11,960 nt of DNA, from contig CAIXSE010000257.1 in NCBI GenBank assembly GCA_903921965.1, positions 1 through 11,960 on the forward strand, given 5' to 3'. Both the position numbers and the translations under genes were made by a program. This document shows, one piece after another, positions 1-6,535 of the stretch. The DNA is from an uncultured Thermoleophilia bacterium (GTDB lineage Bacteria; Actinomycetota; Thermoleophilia; UBA2241). Position 1 is the stretch's first letter. Each line of letters opens with the position of its first letter. The notes below the pieces were generated by a model, which saw nothing but the letters and a program-made list of their open reading frames with translations, had not been told where the DNA came from and made no database searches.

Positions 1-113
1 CCGGTGTCGGGGGCGGGCGTCTCACAGCGGAGTGTTCGACGGGCGGCCGGCAAGTACTGCCGTCCGGCCGGCGGCCAGTCTACCAGAGGGCCGCCGGCAT
101 CCCCTCCGCCGTC

Positions 114-135
114 GCCCCGTACGCGCGTACGGGGC
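114..135. repeat. 22-bp perfect palindrome
   Basis: The two halves are GCCCCGTACGC and GCGTACGGGGC, a perfect inverted repeat with no loop. It contains CGTACG twice (118-123 and 126-131). It could be a dimeric regulator site or a short RNA stem. No T-run follows on either strand, so it is not a classical intrinsic terminator. It lies about 250 bp upstream of the cytochrome start. Confidence 0.6.
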
Positions 136-191
136 CGTTCCACGGCGGCCGGCGGGCAGGGACCCCGTCCGCCGCCGCGCACGCTCCCGCG

Positions 192-214
192 GCGGCCTCA
201 GCCGCTTCAGCGGC
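192..214. repeat. Three-arm alternating inverted repeat
   Basis: GCGGC (192-196), GCCGC (201-205) and GCGGC (210-214) are separated by the 4-base spacers CTCA and TTCA. The middle arm can pair with either outer arm, so two mutually exclusive 5-bp hairpins are possible. The stems are short and such pairing arises easily in GC-rich DNA; function is unproven. Confidence 0.35.
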
Positions 215-280
215 GCGTCGTCCGCGCCGCGCACCCAGGCGTCCCGTGACCTCACTCGTACGTCAGTGGTCCCGCTTGCC

Positions 281-308
281 TTGCGTACGTTTCGTGTGGT
301 GATAAACT
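281..308 (+). promoter_or_regulatory. Candidate promoter for the cytochrome gene
   Basis: A -35-like TTGCGT (281-286) lies 16 bp before TAAACT (303-308), which is preceded by TGA, giving an extended -10 of the form TGnTAnnnT. This is one of the few AT-richer patches in the region. Transcription would begin near 315, leaving a leader of about 68 nt that contains the hairpin at 328-350. A CGTACGT copy overlaps the -35 side (284-290) and another lies upstream (257-263). Confidence 0.4.
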
Positions 309-327
309 CCGCTGCAGGTTGGGGTCC

Positions 328-359
328 GCCCGACGATCGCATCGCCGGGCCGTTTTATT
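328..359 (+). terminator. Terminator-like hairpin in the cytochrome leader (possible attenuator)
   Basis: GCCCG (328-332) pairs with CGGGC (346-350), and CGAT (334-337) pairs with ATCG (341-344), around a 3-nt CGC loop with one A/C mismatch. TTTTATT follows at 353-359, a rare T-run in this GC-rich window. This is the shape of a rho-independent terminator. It ends 24 bp before the cytochrome start codon and downstream of the candidate promoter, so it may attenuate that gene. Alternatively it terminates transcription entering from the left. Confidence 0.5.
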
Positions 360-382
360 GGTACGAGTCTGGGGTGGGGGAC

Positions 383-1456
383 GTGAGGGGACGACTTCGC
401 TGGCCAATCCTGTGTCTGGGACTACTTCTGCTGTTGCTGCTGCCTGCTGCCGCCGATGCCGACAACGGGCCGCACGGTGCGTACACGAAGACGAGCGACA
501 AGTGCGCGGCCTGCCACCGCGCCCACACCGCCTCGGGCTCGTATCTCCTCAAGCAGTCCACCGAGACCGCCCTGTGCCTGAGCTGTCACGGGACGTCCGG
601 CCAGGGCGCCCTCACCAACGTCGAGGACGGCATCCAGAACTCGAACGGCCTCGCGCTCCTCGGCGGCGGGTTCACGAACGCCGTGATGAACACCGCGGCG
701 ACCGACACCTGGACGCCCTCGAGCCTGCCGGTCACCTCCGCCCACACCCTGGACACGACCACGACGGTGTGGGGCAACGGCCCGATCAGCGCTTCGTCCG
801 ACCCCGGGCTCACCGACTACGTGCTCGAGTGCACCAACTGCCACGACCCCCACGGCATGGCCGGCAGCGGCATCACCACGGCCACCATGCCCACCTACCG
901 CGTCCTCCGCACCTTCCCGACGGGCGTGTCGTACCCCGAGTCCGGCACCGGCACCATGGTCCCGGACCCGGCCGTCAAGACGTACGTCCTGCAGGGCGAC
1001 AACGCCGACTCGGGTGAGTACTGGGCCCAGCACTACAACACCGCCACCAACAACATCATGCGCTGGGAGTACCTCGACAACTGGTGCTCCCAGTGCCACA
1101 CGCGGCACGCGTCCCTGGCGACCGGCGCCACGACCAGCTCCGGCGACGCCATCTTCAAGTACCGCCACGGGACCAACCCGAGCGCGACCGACACCTACGC
1201 CAGGCGCTGCCAGCGCTGCCACGGCCCGGACGGCTTCGTGGGCGACGCCACGACGGGCGATCCCGCCGACAGGGCCAACCCCGGCAGCGGTGCCGTCAGC
1301 TGCCTCGCCTGCCACGTCGCGCACGGCTCATCCGCGCAGATGACGGGCTTCGCGACCACGGTGCCGTACCCGGACGGGTCCGGGAACGAAGACAGCTCCC
1401 TGCTCCGCCTGGACAGCCGCGGCGTCTGCGCCAGCTGCCACCCGTACCCAGACTGA
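383..1456 (+). CDS. Exported seven-haem c-type cytochrome (CXXCHxxH family)
   Basis: The 357-residue protein opens with a Sec signal peptide: basic MRGRLR, a Leu-rich core at about 8-20, and a likely cut after ADA near residue 26. Seven CXXCH haem-binding motifs follow, with first cysteines at residues 41, 65, 150, 235, 276, 307 and 349. Four are of the CXXCHxxH form (41, 150, 235, 307), which supplies a nearby histidine for a second haem and is typical of doubled-CXXCH electron-transfer cytochromes. It ends four residues after the last motif, with no membrane anchor, so it is probably soluble outside the membrane. Its role is inferred to be electron transfer; the partner is not visible here and no maturation genes are in the window. 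I chose GTG 383 because it directly precedes the signal peptide and follows a GGGGTGGGGG tract; GTG 374 is an alternative. The reading frame stays open back to 32, but that extension is not protein-like. Confidence 0.9.
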   Translation: MRGRLRWPILCLGLLLLLLLPAAADADNGPHGAYTKTSDKCAACHRAHTASGSYLLKQSTETALCLSCHGTSGQGALTNVEDGIQNSNGLALLGGGFTNAVMNTAATDTWTPSSLPVTSAHTLDTTTTVWGNGPISASSDPGLTDYVLECTNCHDPHGMAGSGITTATMPTYRVLRTFPTGVSYPESGTGTMVPDPAVKTYVLQGDNADSGEYWAQHYNTATNNIMRWEYLDNWCSQCHTRHASLATGATTSSGDAIFKYRHGTNPSATDTYARRCQRCHGPDGFVGDATTGDPADRANPGSGAVSCLACHVAHGSSAQMTGFATTVPYPDGSGNEDSSLLRLDSRGVCASCHPYPD

Positions 1457-1461
1457 GTCGT

Positions 1462-1491
1462 TTGCCGGGCGCGCGGTGCTCGTGGTAGCAT
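1462..1491 (+). promoter_or_regulatory. rpsT promoter
   Basis: TTGCCG (1462-1467) is followed 18 bp later by TAGCAT (1486-1491), with TGG directly before it, giving an extended -10 (GTGGTAGCAT). It begins only 6 bp after the cytochrome stop codon and predicts a leader of about 60 nt before the rpsT start. It shows that rpsT has its own transcription start even if some reads through from the cytochrome gene. Confidence 0.65.
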
Positions 1492-1558
1492 CGCGCGTCC
1501 GCACGCAGTCCCCACTGCCTCAGACACGTCACGCACCAAGCCCGATCGAAGGGAAATC

Positions 1559-1822
1559 GTGGCCAACATCAAGCAGCAGAAGAAGCGCATCCGCCTCGCC
1601 GCCAAGCAGCGCCTGCGCAACCGGCACACCAAGTCGACGCTCAAGACGCTCTTCAAGCGGCTCGAGGACCAGGTCGCCGAGAACCAGGCCGACGAGGCTC
1701 GCGCCACGGCGACGTTCCTGACCTCGCGCATCGACAAGGCGGCCGCCAAGGGTGTCCTCCACAAGAACAACGCCGCCCACAAGAAGAGTCGCGTCCAGCA
1801 CACGCTGGCGCAGCTCGCCTGA
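1559..1822 (+). CDS. rpsT: 30S ribosomal protein S20
   Basis: The 87-residue protein has the usual S20 length. It shows the family's basic N-terminus (ANIKQQKKRIRLAAK), followed by helical segments and the conserved region around residues 60-80 (IDKAAAKGVLHKNNAAHKKS). S20 binds 16S rRNA in the small subunit and helps its assembly. The start is GTG, with the Shine-Dalgarno sequence GAAGGGA at 1548-1554. The gene appears to form a single-gene unit between its own promoter and a strong hairpin at 1841-1885. In many bacteria S20 limits its own synthesis at translation; nothing in this leader proves or excludes that. Confidence 0.97.
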   Translation: MANIKQQKKRIRLAAKQRLRNRHTKSTLKTLFKRLEDQVAENQADEARATATFLTSRIDKAAAKGVLHKNNAAHKKSRVQHTLAQLA

Positions 1823-1840
1823 GCGACGTCCAAGGCGCTG

Positions 1841-1886
1841 AGACGGCGAGCGAGGCGGGCGCTGAGCCCGCTCCTCTCGCCGTCTT
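1841..1886 (+). terminator. rpsT terminator hairpin
   Basis: AGACGGCGAG (1841-1850) pairs perfectly with CTCGCCGTCT (1876-1885). Inside it, GCGGGC (1855-1860) pairs with GCCCGC (1866-1871) around a GCTGA loop. Only a short TTG follows, so the T-run is poor, as is common in high-GC genomes. It sits between the convergent rpsT and GH3 lipoprotein genes and may stop transcription from both sides. Confidence 0.7.
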
Positions 1887-1887
1887 G

Positions 1888-1899
1888 CTGCGTACGCAG
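1888..1899. repeat. 12-bp perfect palindrome CTGCGTACGCAG
   Basis: This is a perfect palindrome centred on CGTACG, just after the rpsT hairpin. The same CGTACG core occurs in the palindrome at 114-135 and in the cytochrome upstream region. It is too short and isolated to assign a function. Confidence 0.35.
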
Positions 1900-1949
1900 A
1901 CCGTCCGTGGCCCGCACCGCGGCGAAGCTCCCCGCGGCCGCGGCCGACG

Positions 1950-3107
1950 TCACGGAGCGGGAGCGAGGCCGGTCTCGCGTTTGAGCGCGAGCACGCGAAG
2001 TACCTTCGCCTCGGCCTGAGCGCGGGAGAGGCGCCCCGAGCGGATCGCCGCCGTCACTCGGCCGATGACGGACTCCGGATCGGCCGAGGCGAACAGCGCC
2101 AGGTCCGCCCCGGCGACGAGCGCGCGCACCGCTGCTTCGGGCGTGCCGATCCCGAGTGCCTTCGTGGTGGCGGCCATCGACAGCGAATCCGTGACGATGA
2201 GCGTGCCGCTGCCGGCGCGCGCGCGCAGGTAGCGCAGAGCCGAGGGTGACACGCTCGCCGGCGTTCCCGGCTCCGTCAGCCCCTTCGACTGCAGGTGGCC
2301 GACCATCACGAAGGCCACGCCGGCGGCGAACGCGCGCTCGAAGGGGACCATGTCCTCCCTCCGCAGACGCGAGAGGGACGGCACACGCCCGGCCCCGCTG
2401 TGCGTGTTCGACGCCCACCCGTGGCCGGGCCAGTGCTTCACGGTCGCGAGGACGCCGGCCGTCTTCAGGCCCCTGACCCAGGCGACGACGTGGTCCCCCA
2501 CCACCGCCGGACCGGACGAGAAGCAGCGGTCGAGGCTGCTCATGTAGCGGCCGGGCACGTCGAGGTCCGCCACGGGGCCGAACACGACGGAGACGTGGAG
2601 CCGGCGGAGCCGCGCGCCGTAGTCCGCCGCGGCCGCCTTCGTCCTCGCGACGCCCCAGCCTCCCTGGACGCGGGCCGACGGCAGCGGGTAGATGACGTCC
2701 CGCAGGCGCTGGACGAGTCCACCCTCTTCGTCGCTCGCGACGAACGGCTCGACGCCGTGGGGCGCAGCCTCGACGAGGGTCGCGAGGTCGCGGCCGATGC
2801 CTTCCTTCGCGCCGGCGCCCAAGATGACGATGCCGCCGACGCCTGCGCGCACGTACCTGCGGCCGGCGAGCGGTGCGTCGGCCGGCACGCCGCAGAACAG
2901 GAGCTGGGCGGCGAGCCGGCGGTCGCTCCAGCCGGAGAGCGCCGTCCGCGCCGGCGCTGCCGAGGGGGAGGCCGGCGGTGCAGCGCGCGAGGCCGTGGCC
3001 GGGAGGACCGGCGCGCCGCTCGCCGGCGCAGCGCACCCCGCGACGAGGAGCGCCGCTGAGACGGCGACGACCAGCAGGGCACGGAGTTCGTGGGTGCGGA
3101 TCACCAT
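1950..3107 (-). CDS. GH3-family lipoprotein, NagZ-like (beta-N-acetylglucosaminidase type)
   Basis: The 385-residue protein has a lipoprotein signal: basic start, hydrophobic core at about 10-23, and lipobox LVAGC with Cys25. An Ala/Pro/Ser-rich spacer runs to about residue 55, then a glycoside hydrolase family 3 catalytic domain at about 60-380. Visible motifs are DEEGGLVQRL (126-135), KHWPGHG (224-230) and IVTDSLSM with the likely nucleophile Asp307. NagZ enzymes remove N-acetylglucosamine from cell-wall fragments; here the enzyme would be anchored outside the membrane. The loop after KHWPGHG reads WASNTH, one residue shorter than the usual x4-DSH and without its Asp, so the specificity or even the activity is uncertain. 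ATG 3107 is chosen because it directly precedes the signal peptide; no clear ribosome binding site is visible. It follows holA after 70 bp and may be co-transcribed with it. Confidence 0.85.
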   Translation of the reverse strand: MVIRTHELRALLVVAVSAALLVAGCAAPASGAPVLPATASRAAPPASPSAAPARTALSGWSDRRLAAQLLFCGVPADAPLAGRRYVRAGVGGIVILGAGAKEGIGRDLATLVEAAPHGVEPFVASDEEGGLVQRLRDVIYPLPSARVQGGWGVARTKAAAADYGARLRRLHVSVVFGPVADLDVPGRYMSSLDRCFSSGPAVVGDHVVAWVRGLKTAGVLATVKHWPGHGWASNTHSGAGRVPSLSRLRREDMVPFERAFAAGVAFVMVGHLQSKGLTEPGTPASVSPSALRYLRARAGSGTLIVTDSLSMAATTKALGIGTPEAAVRALVAGADLALFASADPESVIGRVTAAIRSGRLSRAQAEAKVLRVLALKRETGLAPAP

Positions 3108-3126
3108 CGCCGGGTCACGGTACCAC

Positions 3127-3175
3127 CGCCGGCGAGGGACCGCACTCGCGGCGGCGGGCCAGCGGCTCGCCGGCG
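3127..3175 (-). repeat. Intercistronic inverted repeat between holA and the GH3 gene
   Basis: CGCCGGCGAG (3127-3136) and CTCGCCGGCG (3166-3175) form a perfect 10-bp stem. The 29-nt interior contains a smaller hairpin (CCGC 3140-3143, GCGG 3148-3151). It occupies most of the gap between the holA stop and the GH3 start. It may partly terminate, stabilise or process the holA transcript. No T-run follows on the minus strand. Confidence 0.5.
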
Positions 3176-3177
3176 CG

Positions 3178-4200
3178 CTACGAGAGCAGCCGGGCCAGCG
3201 CCAGCTCCACGACGAGCCGGTCGCTGTTGCTGGCGCCGGCGGCCGTCTCGAGCGTCGCCGGCGCCCTGCCGCGCAGGCCCGCCTCCGCGGCCGCGAGGGC
3301 GCGGTAGGCGCGCCTGAAGCGGTGCGCGTCGAACAGCCGGCTCTGCTCCAGCAGCTTCCCGGCCCTGAACGGAGCCACGCCGAGCTGCTTCGCCGCCGTC
3401 GCCTGGTCGGCGTGGCCCAGGCTCGCGGCGCGCGCGAGCGTGTCGATGTGGCGGCGCAGCGAGTACAGGACGGCGTTGGCGTCGTCCTTCGGGTTGCCGC
3501 CGGCGTAGATGGCCTCCAGCAGGGCGAACGCGCTCTCGCGGTCCCTGCGGCCCACGGCATCGGTGAGCTCGTAGATGCGGACCTCGTCGTCGGGCACGCA
3601 CACCGCCTCGACATCCTGCACCGTCGCCTCTGCGCCGCGGCAGTAGGCGGCGAGCTTCTCGACCTCGCGTTCGAGCCGCTCCGCGTGGGAGGGGTCCTCG
3701 CCGCAGAGGTCGATCAGGCGCTTCGCCGCCGGGCCGCCGAGCGCGAGCCCCTTGCCGCCGGCCACTTTGCGGAGCCAGCCGGCCATCTCGTACTTCTTGG
3801 GCAGGTCGAAGGCCAGGACCTGGCCGTGCTTCTGCACGGCCTTGTAGATGACGTCGTCCTTGGCGAGCTTCTCGGCCTCGAGCGCCAGCGTCGTGTCAGG
3901 CGTGGGATCCTGGATGTACGCGACCAGCTGCTTGCGCTCGGCGACGCGGAGGTTGTGGGCGCCGGTCACGATGATCACGCGGGCCCCGAGCGCGAGACCC
4001 GGGGTCGCCGCGGCCTCGAGCACGACGCGCGCGGCCTCGGCAGCCTGCACGCCCGCAGGCACGTCGACGACCGTCACGTTGATGTCGCTCCCGCTCTCCT
4101 GGACGGCACGGTCGCGCAGCCGCTGCAGGGCGCGCCGCACCTTCGGCCGGTCGTTGCCGACGATGAGGTAGACGGGTTCCAGGGGCTTCGGATCGCTCAC
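3178..4200 (-). CDS. holA: DNA polymerase III delta subunit
   Basis: The 340-residue protein matches the delta family in length and layout. The N-terminal segment PVYLIVGND (about 9-17) resembles the family's LyLl-G-e start. A run of hydrophobic strands (VIIVTGAHNL, about 74-83) and the helical middle and C-terminal collar regions follow. Delta is part of the clamp loader, opening the beta sliding clamp so that it can be placed on DNA in the cytoplasm. The start is GTG 4200; an extended -10 sits only 9 nt upstream with no room for a Shine-Dalgarno sequence, so a leaderless or near-leaderless mRNA is likely. The GH3 lipoprotein gene lies downstream on the same strand. comEC, a frequent neighbour upstream of holA, lies about 4.5 kb to the right on the same strand, beyond two opposite-strand transcription units. 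Confidence 0.93.
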   Translation of the reverse strand: MSDPKPLEPVYLIVGNDRPKVRRALQRLRDRAVQESGSDINVTVVDVPAGVQAAEAARVVLEAAATPGLALGARVIIVTGAHNLRVAERKQLVAYIQDPTPDTTLALEAEKLAKDDVIYKAVQKHGQVLAFDLPKKYEMAGWLRKVAGGKGLALGGPAAKRLIDLCGEDPSHAERLEREVEKLAAYCRGAEATVQDVEAVCVPDDEVRIYELTDAVGRRDRESAFALLEAIYAGGNPKDDANAVLYSLRRHIDTLARAASLGHADQATAAKQLGVAPFRAGKLLEQSRLFDAHRFRRAYRALAAAEAGLRGRAPATLETAAGASNSDRLVVELALARLLS

Positions 4201-4209
4201 GGCCAGCGA

Positions 4210-4220
4210 AGGATAGCACG
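4210..4220 (-). promoter_or_regulatory. holA extended -10 element
   Basis: On the minus strand this reads CGTGCTATCCT, that is TGC followed by the -10 hexamer TATCCT. The same GTGnTAnnnT pattern precedes rpsT and the ABC gene. No -35 match is visible at the normal distance. Only 9 bases separate the hexamer from the GTG start, which implies a leader of a few nucleotides at most. Confidence 0.5.
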
Positions 4221-4246
4221 GCGGCCGGGCCGCACCGCGGCGTCCA

Positions 4247-4275
4247 CCAATCCCGACCAGTTTGATTGGGATAGT
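4247..4275 (+). promoter_or_regulatory. Inverted repeat in the holA / multicopper oxidase divergent region
   Basis: CCAATC (4247-4252) and GATTGG (4264-4269) are inverted copies 11 bp apart, in an AT-richer patch of the 167-bp divergent region. An overlapping pair, ATCCC (4250-4254) and GGGAT (4268-4272), is also present. A weak extended -10 for the oxidase, TGG followed by GATAGT (4270-4275), overlaps the right arm. A regulator bound here could control the oxidase. No -35 match is visible and no regulator family is recognised. Confidence 0.35.
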
Positions 4276-4294
4276 GATGTGGGAGAACGGCGGT

Positions 4295-4308
4295 GAAGCG
4301 AGAGCTTC
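4295..4308 (+). other. Small GNRA-type hairpin in the oxidase leader
   Basis: GAAGC (4295-4299) and GCTTC (4304-4308) enclose the loop GAGA, a stable GNRA-type tetraloop. It lies in the untranslated leader about 60 nt before the oxidase start. It is too short for a known riboswitch and may simply stabilise the mRNA. Confidence 0.35.
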
Positions 4309-4367
4309 GGCCTGGCTGAGAGTCCCGCAGGCGTGGCGGCCCGCCGGACTGGAGAGGGGAGAACACC

Positions 4368-6488
4368 ATGAGGAGGCACCACCACTTCCTCCGGGCGTCC
4401 GCGACCGGTGCGTTGCTGGCCGTCGCGCTCGGGATCCTGCTGATCGCCGCGGCCACCGCCGTCGCCGACCCGGACCAGCCCGGTCCAGGGCCCGGCGGCA
4501 GCCTCGACCCCACGACCATCCCCAAGTACGTAGAACCGCTCGTCATCCCGCGGGCGATGCCGCTGTCGGGCACGAGGACCGCGCAGGGAAGGCCCGTCGA
4601 CTACTACGAGATCGCGATGAAGCAGTTCCGGCAGTTCATCCTGCCGCAGGACTGGTCGCAGGCGCACGGCATCGCCGCGACGACCGTGTGGAGCTACGCC
4701 TCCATGACCGACCCGAGGCCGGCGGCCGAGGGCGGCACCCTCAACTACCCGGCGCTCACCATCGAAGCGTCCTGGAACCGCCCAGTGCGTGTGAAGTGGA
4801 TCAACGGCCTCGTGGACGAGAACGGGAACTACCTGCCGCACCTCCTCCCCGTCGACCAGACCCTCCACTGGGCGAACCCTCCCGGAGGAGCGGGCCACAC
4901 CGACACGCACGGCATGGTGCAGCAGCCGTACACCGGCCCGGTGCCGATGGTCACACACGTGCACGGGGCGCACACCACCGAGGACAGCGACGGCTACCCG
5001 GAGGCCTGGTACCTGCCGGCCGCCAGGAACATCCCCGACACCTTCGCCACCTCCGGCGCGCGCTACGACCAATTCCGGCAGGAGTCCATGCAGCGCTGGG
5101 GCGAGGCGTGGACGCCGGGCACGGCTGTCTTCCAGTACCCGAACGACCAGCGCGCCGCGACCCTCTGGTACCACGACCACACGCTGGGCATGACGCGGGT
5201 GAACGTGTACGCCGGACCCGCGGGCTTCTACCTGCTTCGCGGCGGCCCCGCCGACCTCAAGGGCAGCTCGCTGCCCGGGCCGGCGCCGCAGCGCGGCGAC
5301 AACGCCGGCCTGACCTACCGCGAGATCCCGGTGGCCATCCAGGATCGCTCGTTCAACGCCGACGGCTCCCTCTTCTACCCCGACAACCGCGCCTTCTTCG
5401 AGGGCTTGAACGTCCCCGGCGCCACGCCGCAGTTCCCCGGCGCCGGCGAGCTCCGCATCCCGTTCATCCCCGACCTGACGCCCGAAGGCAGGGCCAGCGA
5501 CATCTCTCCGGCCTGGAACCCGGAGTTCTTCGGCAACACCATGGTCGTCAACGGCCACACCTGGCCGTACCTGAAGGTCGAGCAGCGGCGGTACCGCCTG
5601 CGCCTGCTCAACGGCACGCAGGGCCGGTTCCTCATCCTGCGGATGGCGAACGACATGCCGTTCTGGCAGATCGGCACCGAAGGCGGGTTCCTGCCGAAGC
5701 CCGTGCGCCTGCAGCAATTGCTGCTGGCCCCGGCCGAGCGCGCCGACGTGATCCTCGACTTCACCCGTGTGCCCGCCGGCACCGGGATCGTGCTGCGCAA
5801 CCTCGGTCCCGACGAGCCGTTCGGCGGGGGCGAGCCCGGCAAGGGTTTCGAGCCCGCCGACTCCGACACCACCGGCCAGGTGATGCAGTTCCGCGTGGTC
5901 GCCGCGACGGGACGCGACGGAAGCACCCTGCCGGCGGCGCTGAAGCTGCCGCGGTTCACAGCTCTCCCCAAAGCCACCCGGGTGCGCCACCTGAGCCTGA
6001 ACGAGATGATGTCGGCCACCGTGACGGCCGAGGAGCGGGACGGAAGCATCGTGTTCGACCCGAAGGGCGAGCCGTTCGGCCCGCAGGAGGCGTTGCTGGG
6101 CACGTTCGATCCGGCCAACAACCTCGCGCAGCCGCACAACTGGATGGACCCGGTGACGGAGAGCATCAAGAAGGGCCGCGTAGAGGAGTGGGACATCCAC
6201 AACCTGACCGCCGACGCACATCCGATCCACCTCCACCAGGTGCAGTTCCAGGTGCTCGGCCGGCGGGTGGTCGACCCCGAGGATTCGCCGCACGGCTACC
6301 TCGGCGCCGGCGCGGTCATCAAGCCCGAGAGGTGGGAGTCCGGCTACAAGGACACCGTCACCGCGTACCCCGGCGAGGTCACGCGCATCAGAGCGCGCTT
6401 CGACATCGTGGGGCTGTACGTCTGGCACTGCCACATCATCGAGCACGAGGACAACGAGATGATGCGGCCGCTCAGGGTCGTCGACTGA
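4368..6488 (+). CDS. Secreted multicopper oxidase, CotA/laccase-like
   Basis: The 706-residue protein has a signal peptide (basic MRRHHHFLR, hydrophobic core at about 14-32, likely cut near ATAVA). All copper-binding motifs are present: HVHGAH (197-202), WYHDH (267-271), HPIHLH (618-623) and HCHIIEHEDNEMM (687-699). Cys688, His618 and His693, with axial Met698, would form the type 1 copper; the other histidines form the trinuclear site. By analogy with Bacillus CotA and phenoxazinone synthase, it would oxidise phenols, bilirubin-like compounds or metals while reducing oxygen to water, outside the membrane. It is longer than CotA (about 513 residues), with extra sequence before the first motif and between the second and third. 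The N-terminus has a twin Arg (RRHHHFL) close to, but not matching, a Tat signal. ATG 4368 follows the strong ribosome binding site GAGAGGGGAG after 6 bases. The true substrate is unknown. Confidence 0.93.
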   Translation: MRRHHHFLRASATGALLAVALGILLIAAATAVADPDQPGPGPGGSLDPTTIPKYVEPLVIPRAMPLSGTRTAQGRPVDYYEIAMKQFRQFILPQDWSQAHGIAATTVWSYASMTDPRPAAEGGTLNYPALTIEASWNRPVRVKWINGLVDENGNYLPHLLPVDQTLHWANPPGGAGHTDTHGMVQQPYTGPVPMVTHVHGAHTTEDSDGYPEAWYLPAARNIPDTFATSGARYDQFRQESMQRWGEAWTPGTAVFQYPNDQRAATLWYHDHTLGMTRVNVYAGPAGFYLLRGGPADLKGSSLPGPAPQRGDNAGLTYREIPVAIQDRSFNADGSLFYPDNRAFFEGLNVPGATPQFPGAGELRIPFIPDLTPEGRASDISPAWNPEFFGNTMVVNGHTWPYLKVEQRRYRLRLLNGTQGRFLILRMANDMPFWQIGTEGGFLPKPVRLQQLLLAPAERADVILDFTRVPAGTGIVLRNLGPDEPFGGGEPGKGFEPADSDTTGQVMQFRVVAATGRDGSTLPAALKLPRFTALPKATRVRHLSLNEMMSATVTAEERDGSIVFDPKGEPFGPQEALLGTFDPANNLAQPHNWMDPVTESIKKGRVEEWDIHNLTADAHPIHLHQVQFQVLGRRVVDPEDSPHGYLGAGAVIKPERWESGYKDTVTAYPGEVTRIRARFDIVGLYVWHCHIIEHEDNEMMRPLRVVD

Positions 6489-6501
6489 CCGCGGCGCCTG
6501 C

Positions 6502-6534
6502 GGCGCGGGCCCCCGCCCGGCGGGGGCCCGCGCC
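6502..6534 (+). terminator. GC-rich hairpin after the multicopper oxidase
   Basis: A perfect 14-bp stem pairs GGCGCGGGCCCCCG (6502-6515) with its complement at 6521-6534, around the loop CCCGG. It starts 13 bp after the oxidase stop. No T-run follows, so termination may be incomplete. It ends just before the candidate -10 of the ABC gene and so occupies the place where a -35 would be. Confidence 0.6.
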
Positions 6535-6535
6535 G

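Larger units (their letters stand above)
1..382. other. Non-coding region upstream of the cytochrome gene
   Basis: No convincing gene is present in this stretch. The frames that stay open here encode low-complexity Arg/Pro/Ala-rich protein without domain features, as expected from very GC-rich DNA. It holds a 22-bp palindrome (114-135), a set of alternating inverted repeats (192-214), two copies of CGTACGT (257-263 and 284-290), a candidate promoter (281-308) and a terminator-like hairpin (328-359). It is long for a simple promoter region, so it may include the end of a control region for a gene lying to the left of the window. Confidence 0.6.

Noticed and set aside
32..382. N-terminal extension of the cytochrome reading frame back to an ATG at 32
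   Set aside because: The extra 117 residues are Arg/Pro-rich and would bury the signal peptide; a promoter and terminator-like hairpin lie inside this stretch.
296..382. A c-di-GMP (GEMM) riboswitch before the cytochrome
   Set aside because: Such elements can precede multihaem cytochromes, but the conserved GEMM core sequences are not present in this leader.
3108..3614. Upstream extension of the GH3 lipoprotein frame
   Set aside because: It overlaps holA in another frame and would place the lipoprotein signal in the middle of the protein.
4262..4275. A possible FNR/CRP-type site (TTGAT with a 4-bp gap)
   Set aside because: Only the left half matches; the right half reads ATAGT in place of ATCAA.
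4316..4321. CTGAGA in the oxidase leader, a piece of the TPP riboswitch signature
   Set aside because: The other conserved parts of the TPP riboswitch are missing, and the gene has no link to thiamine.
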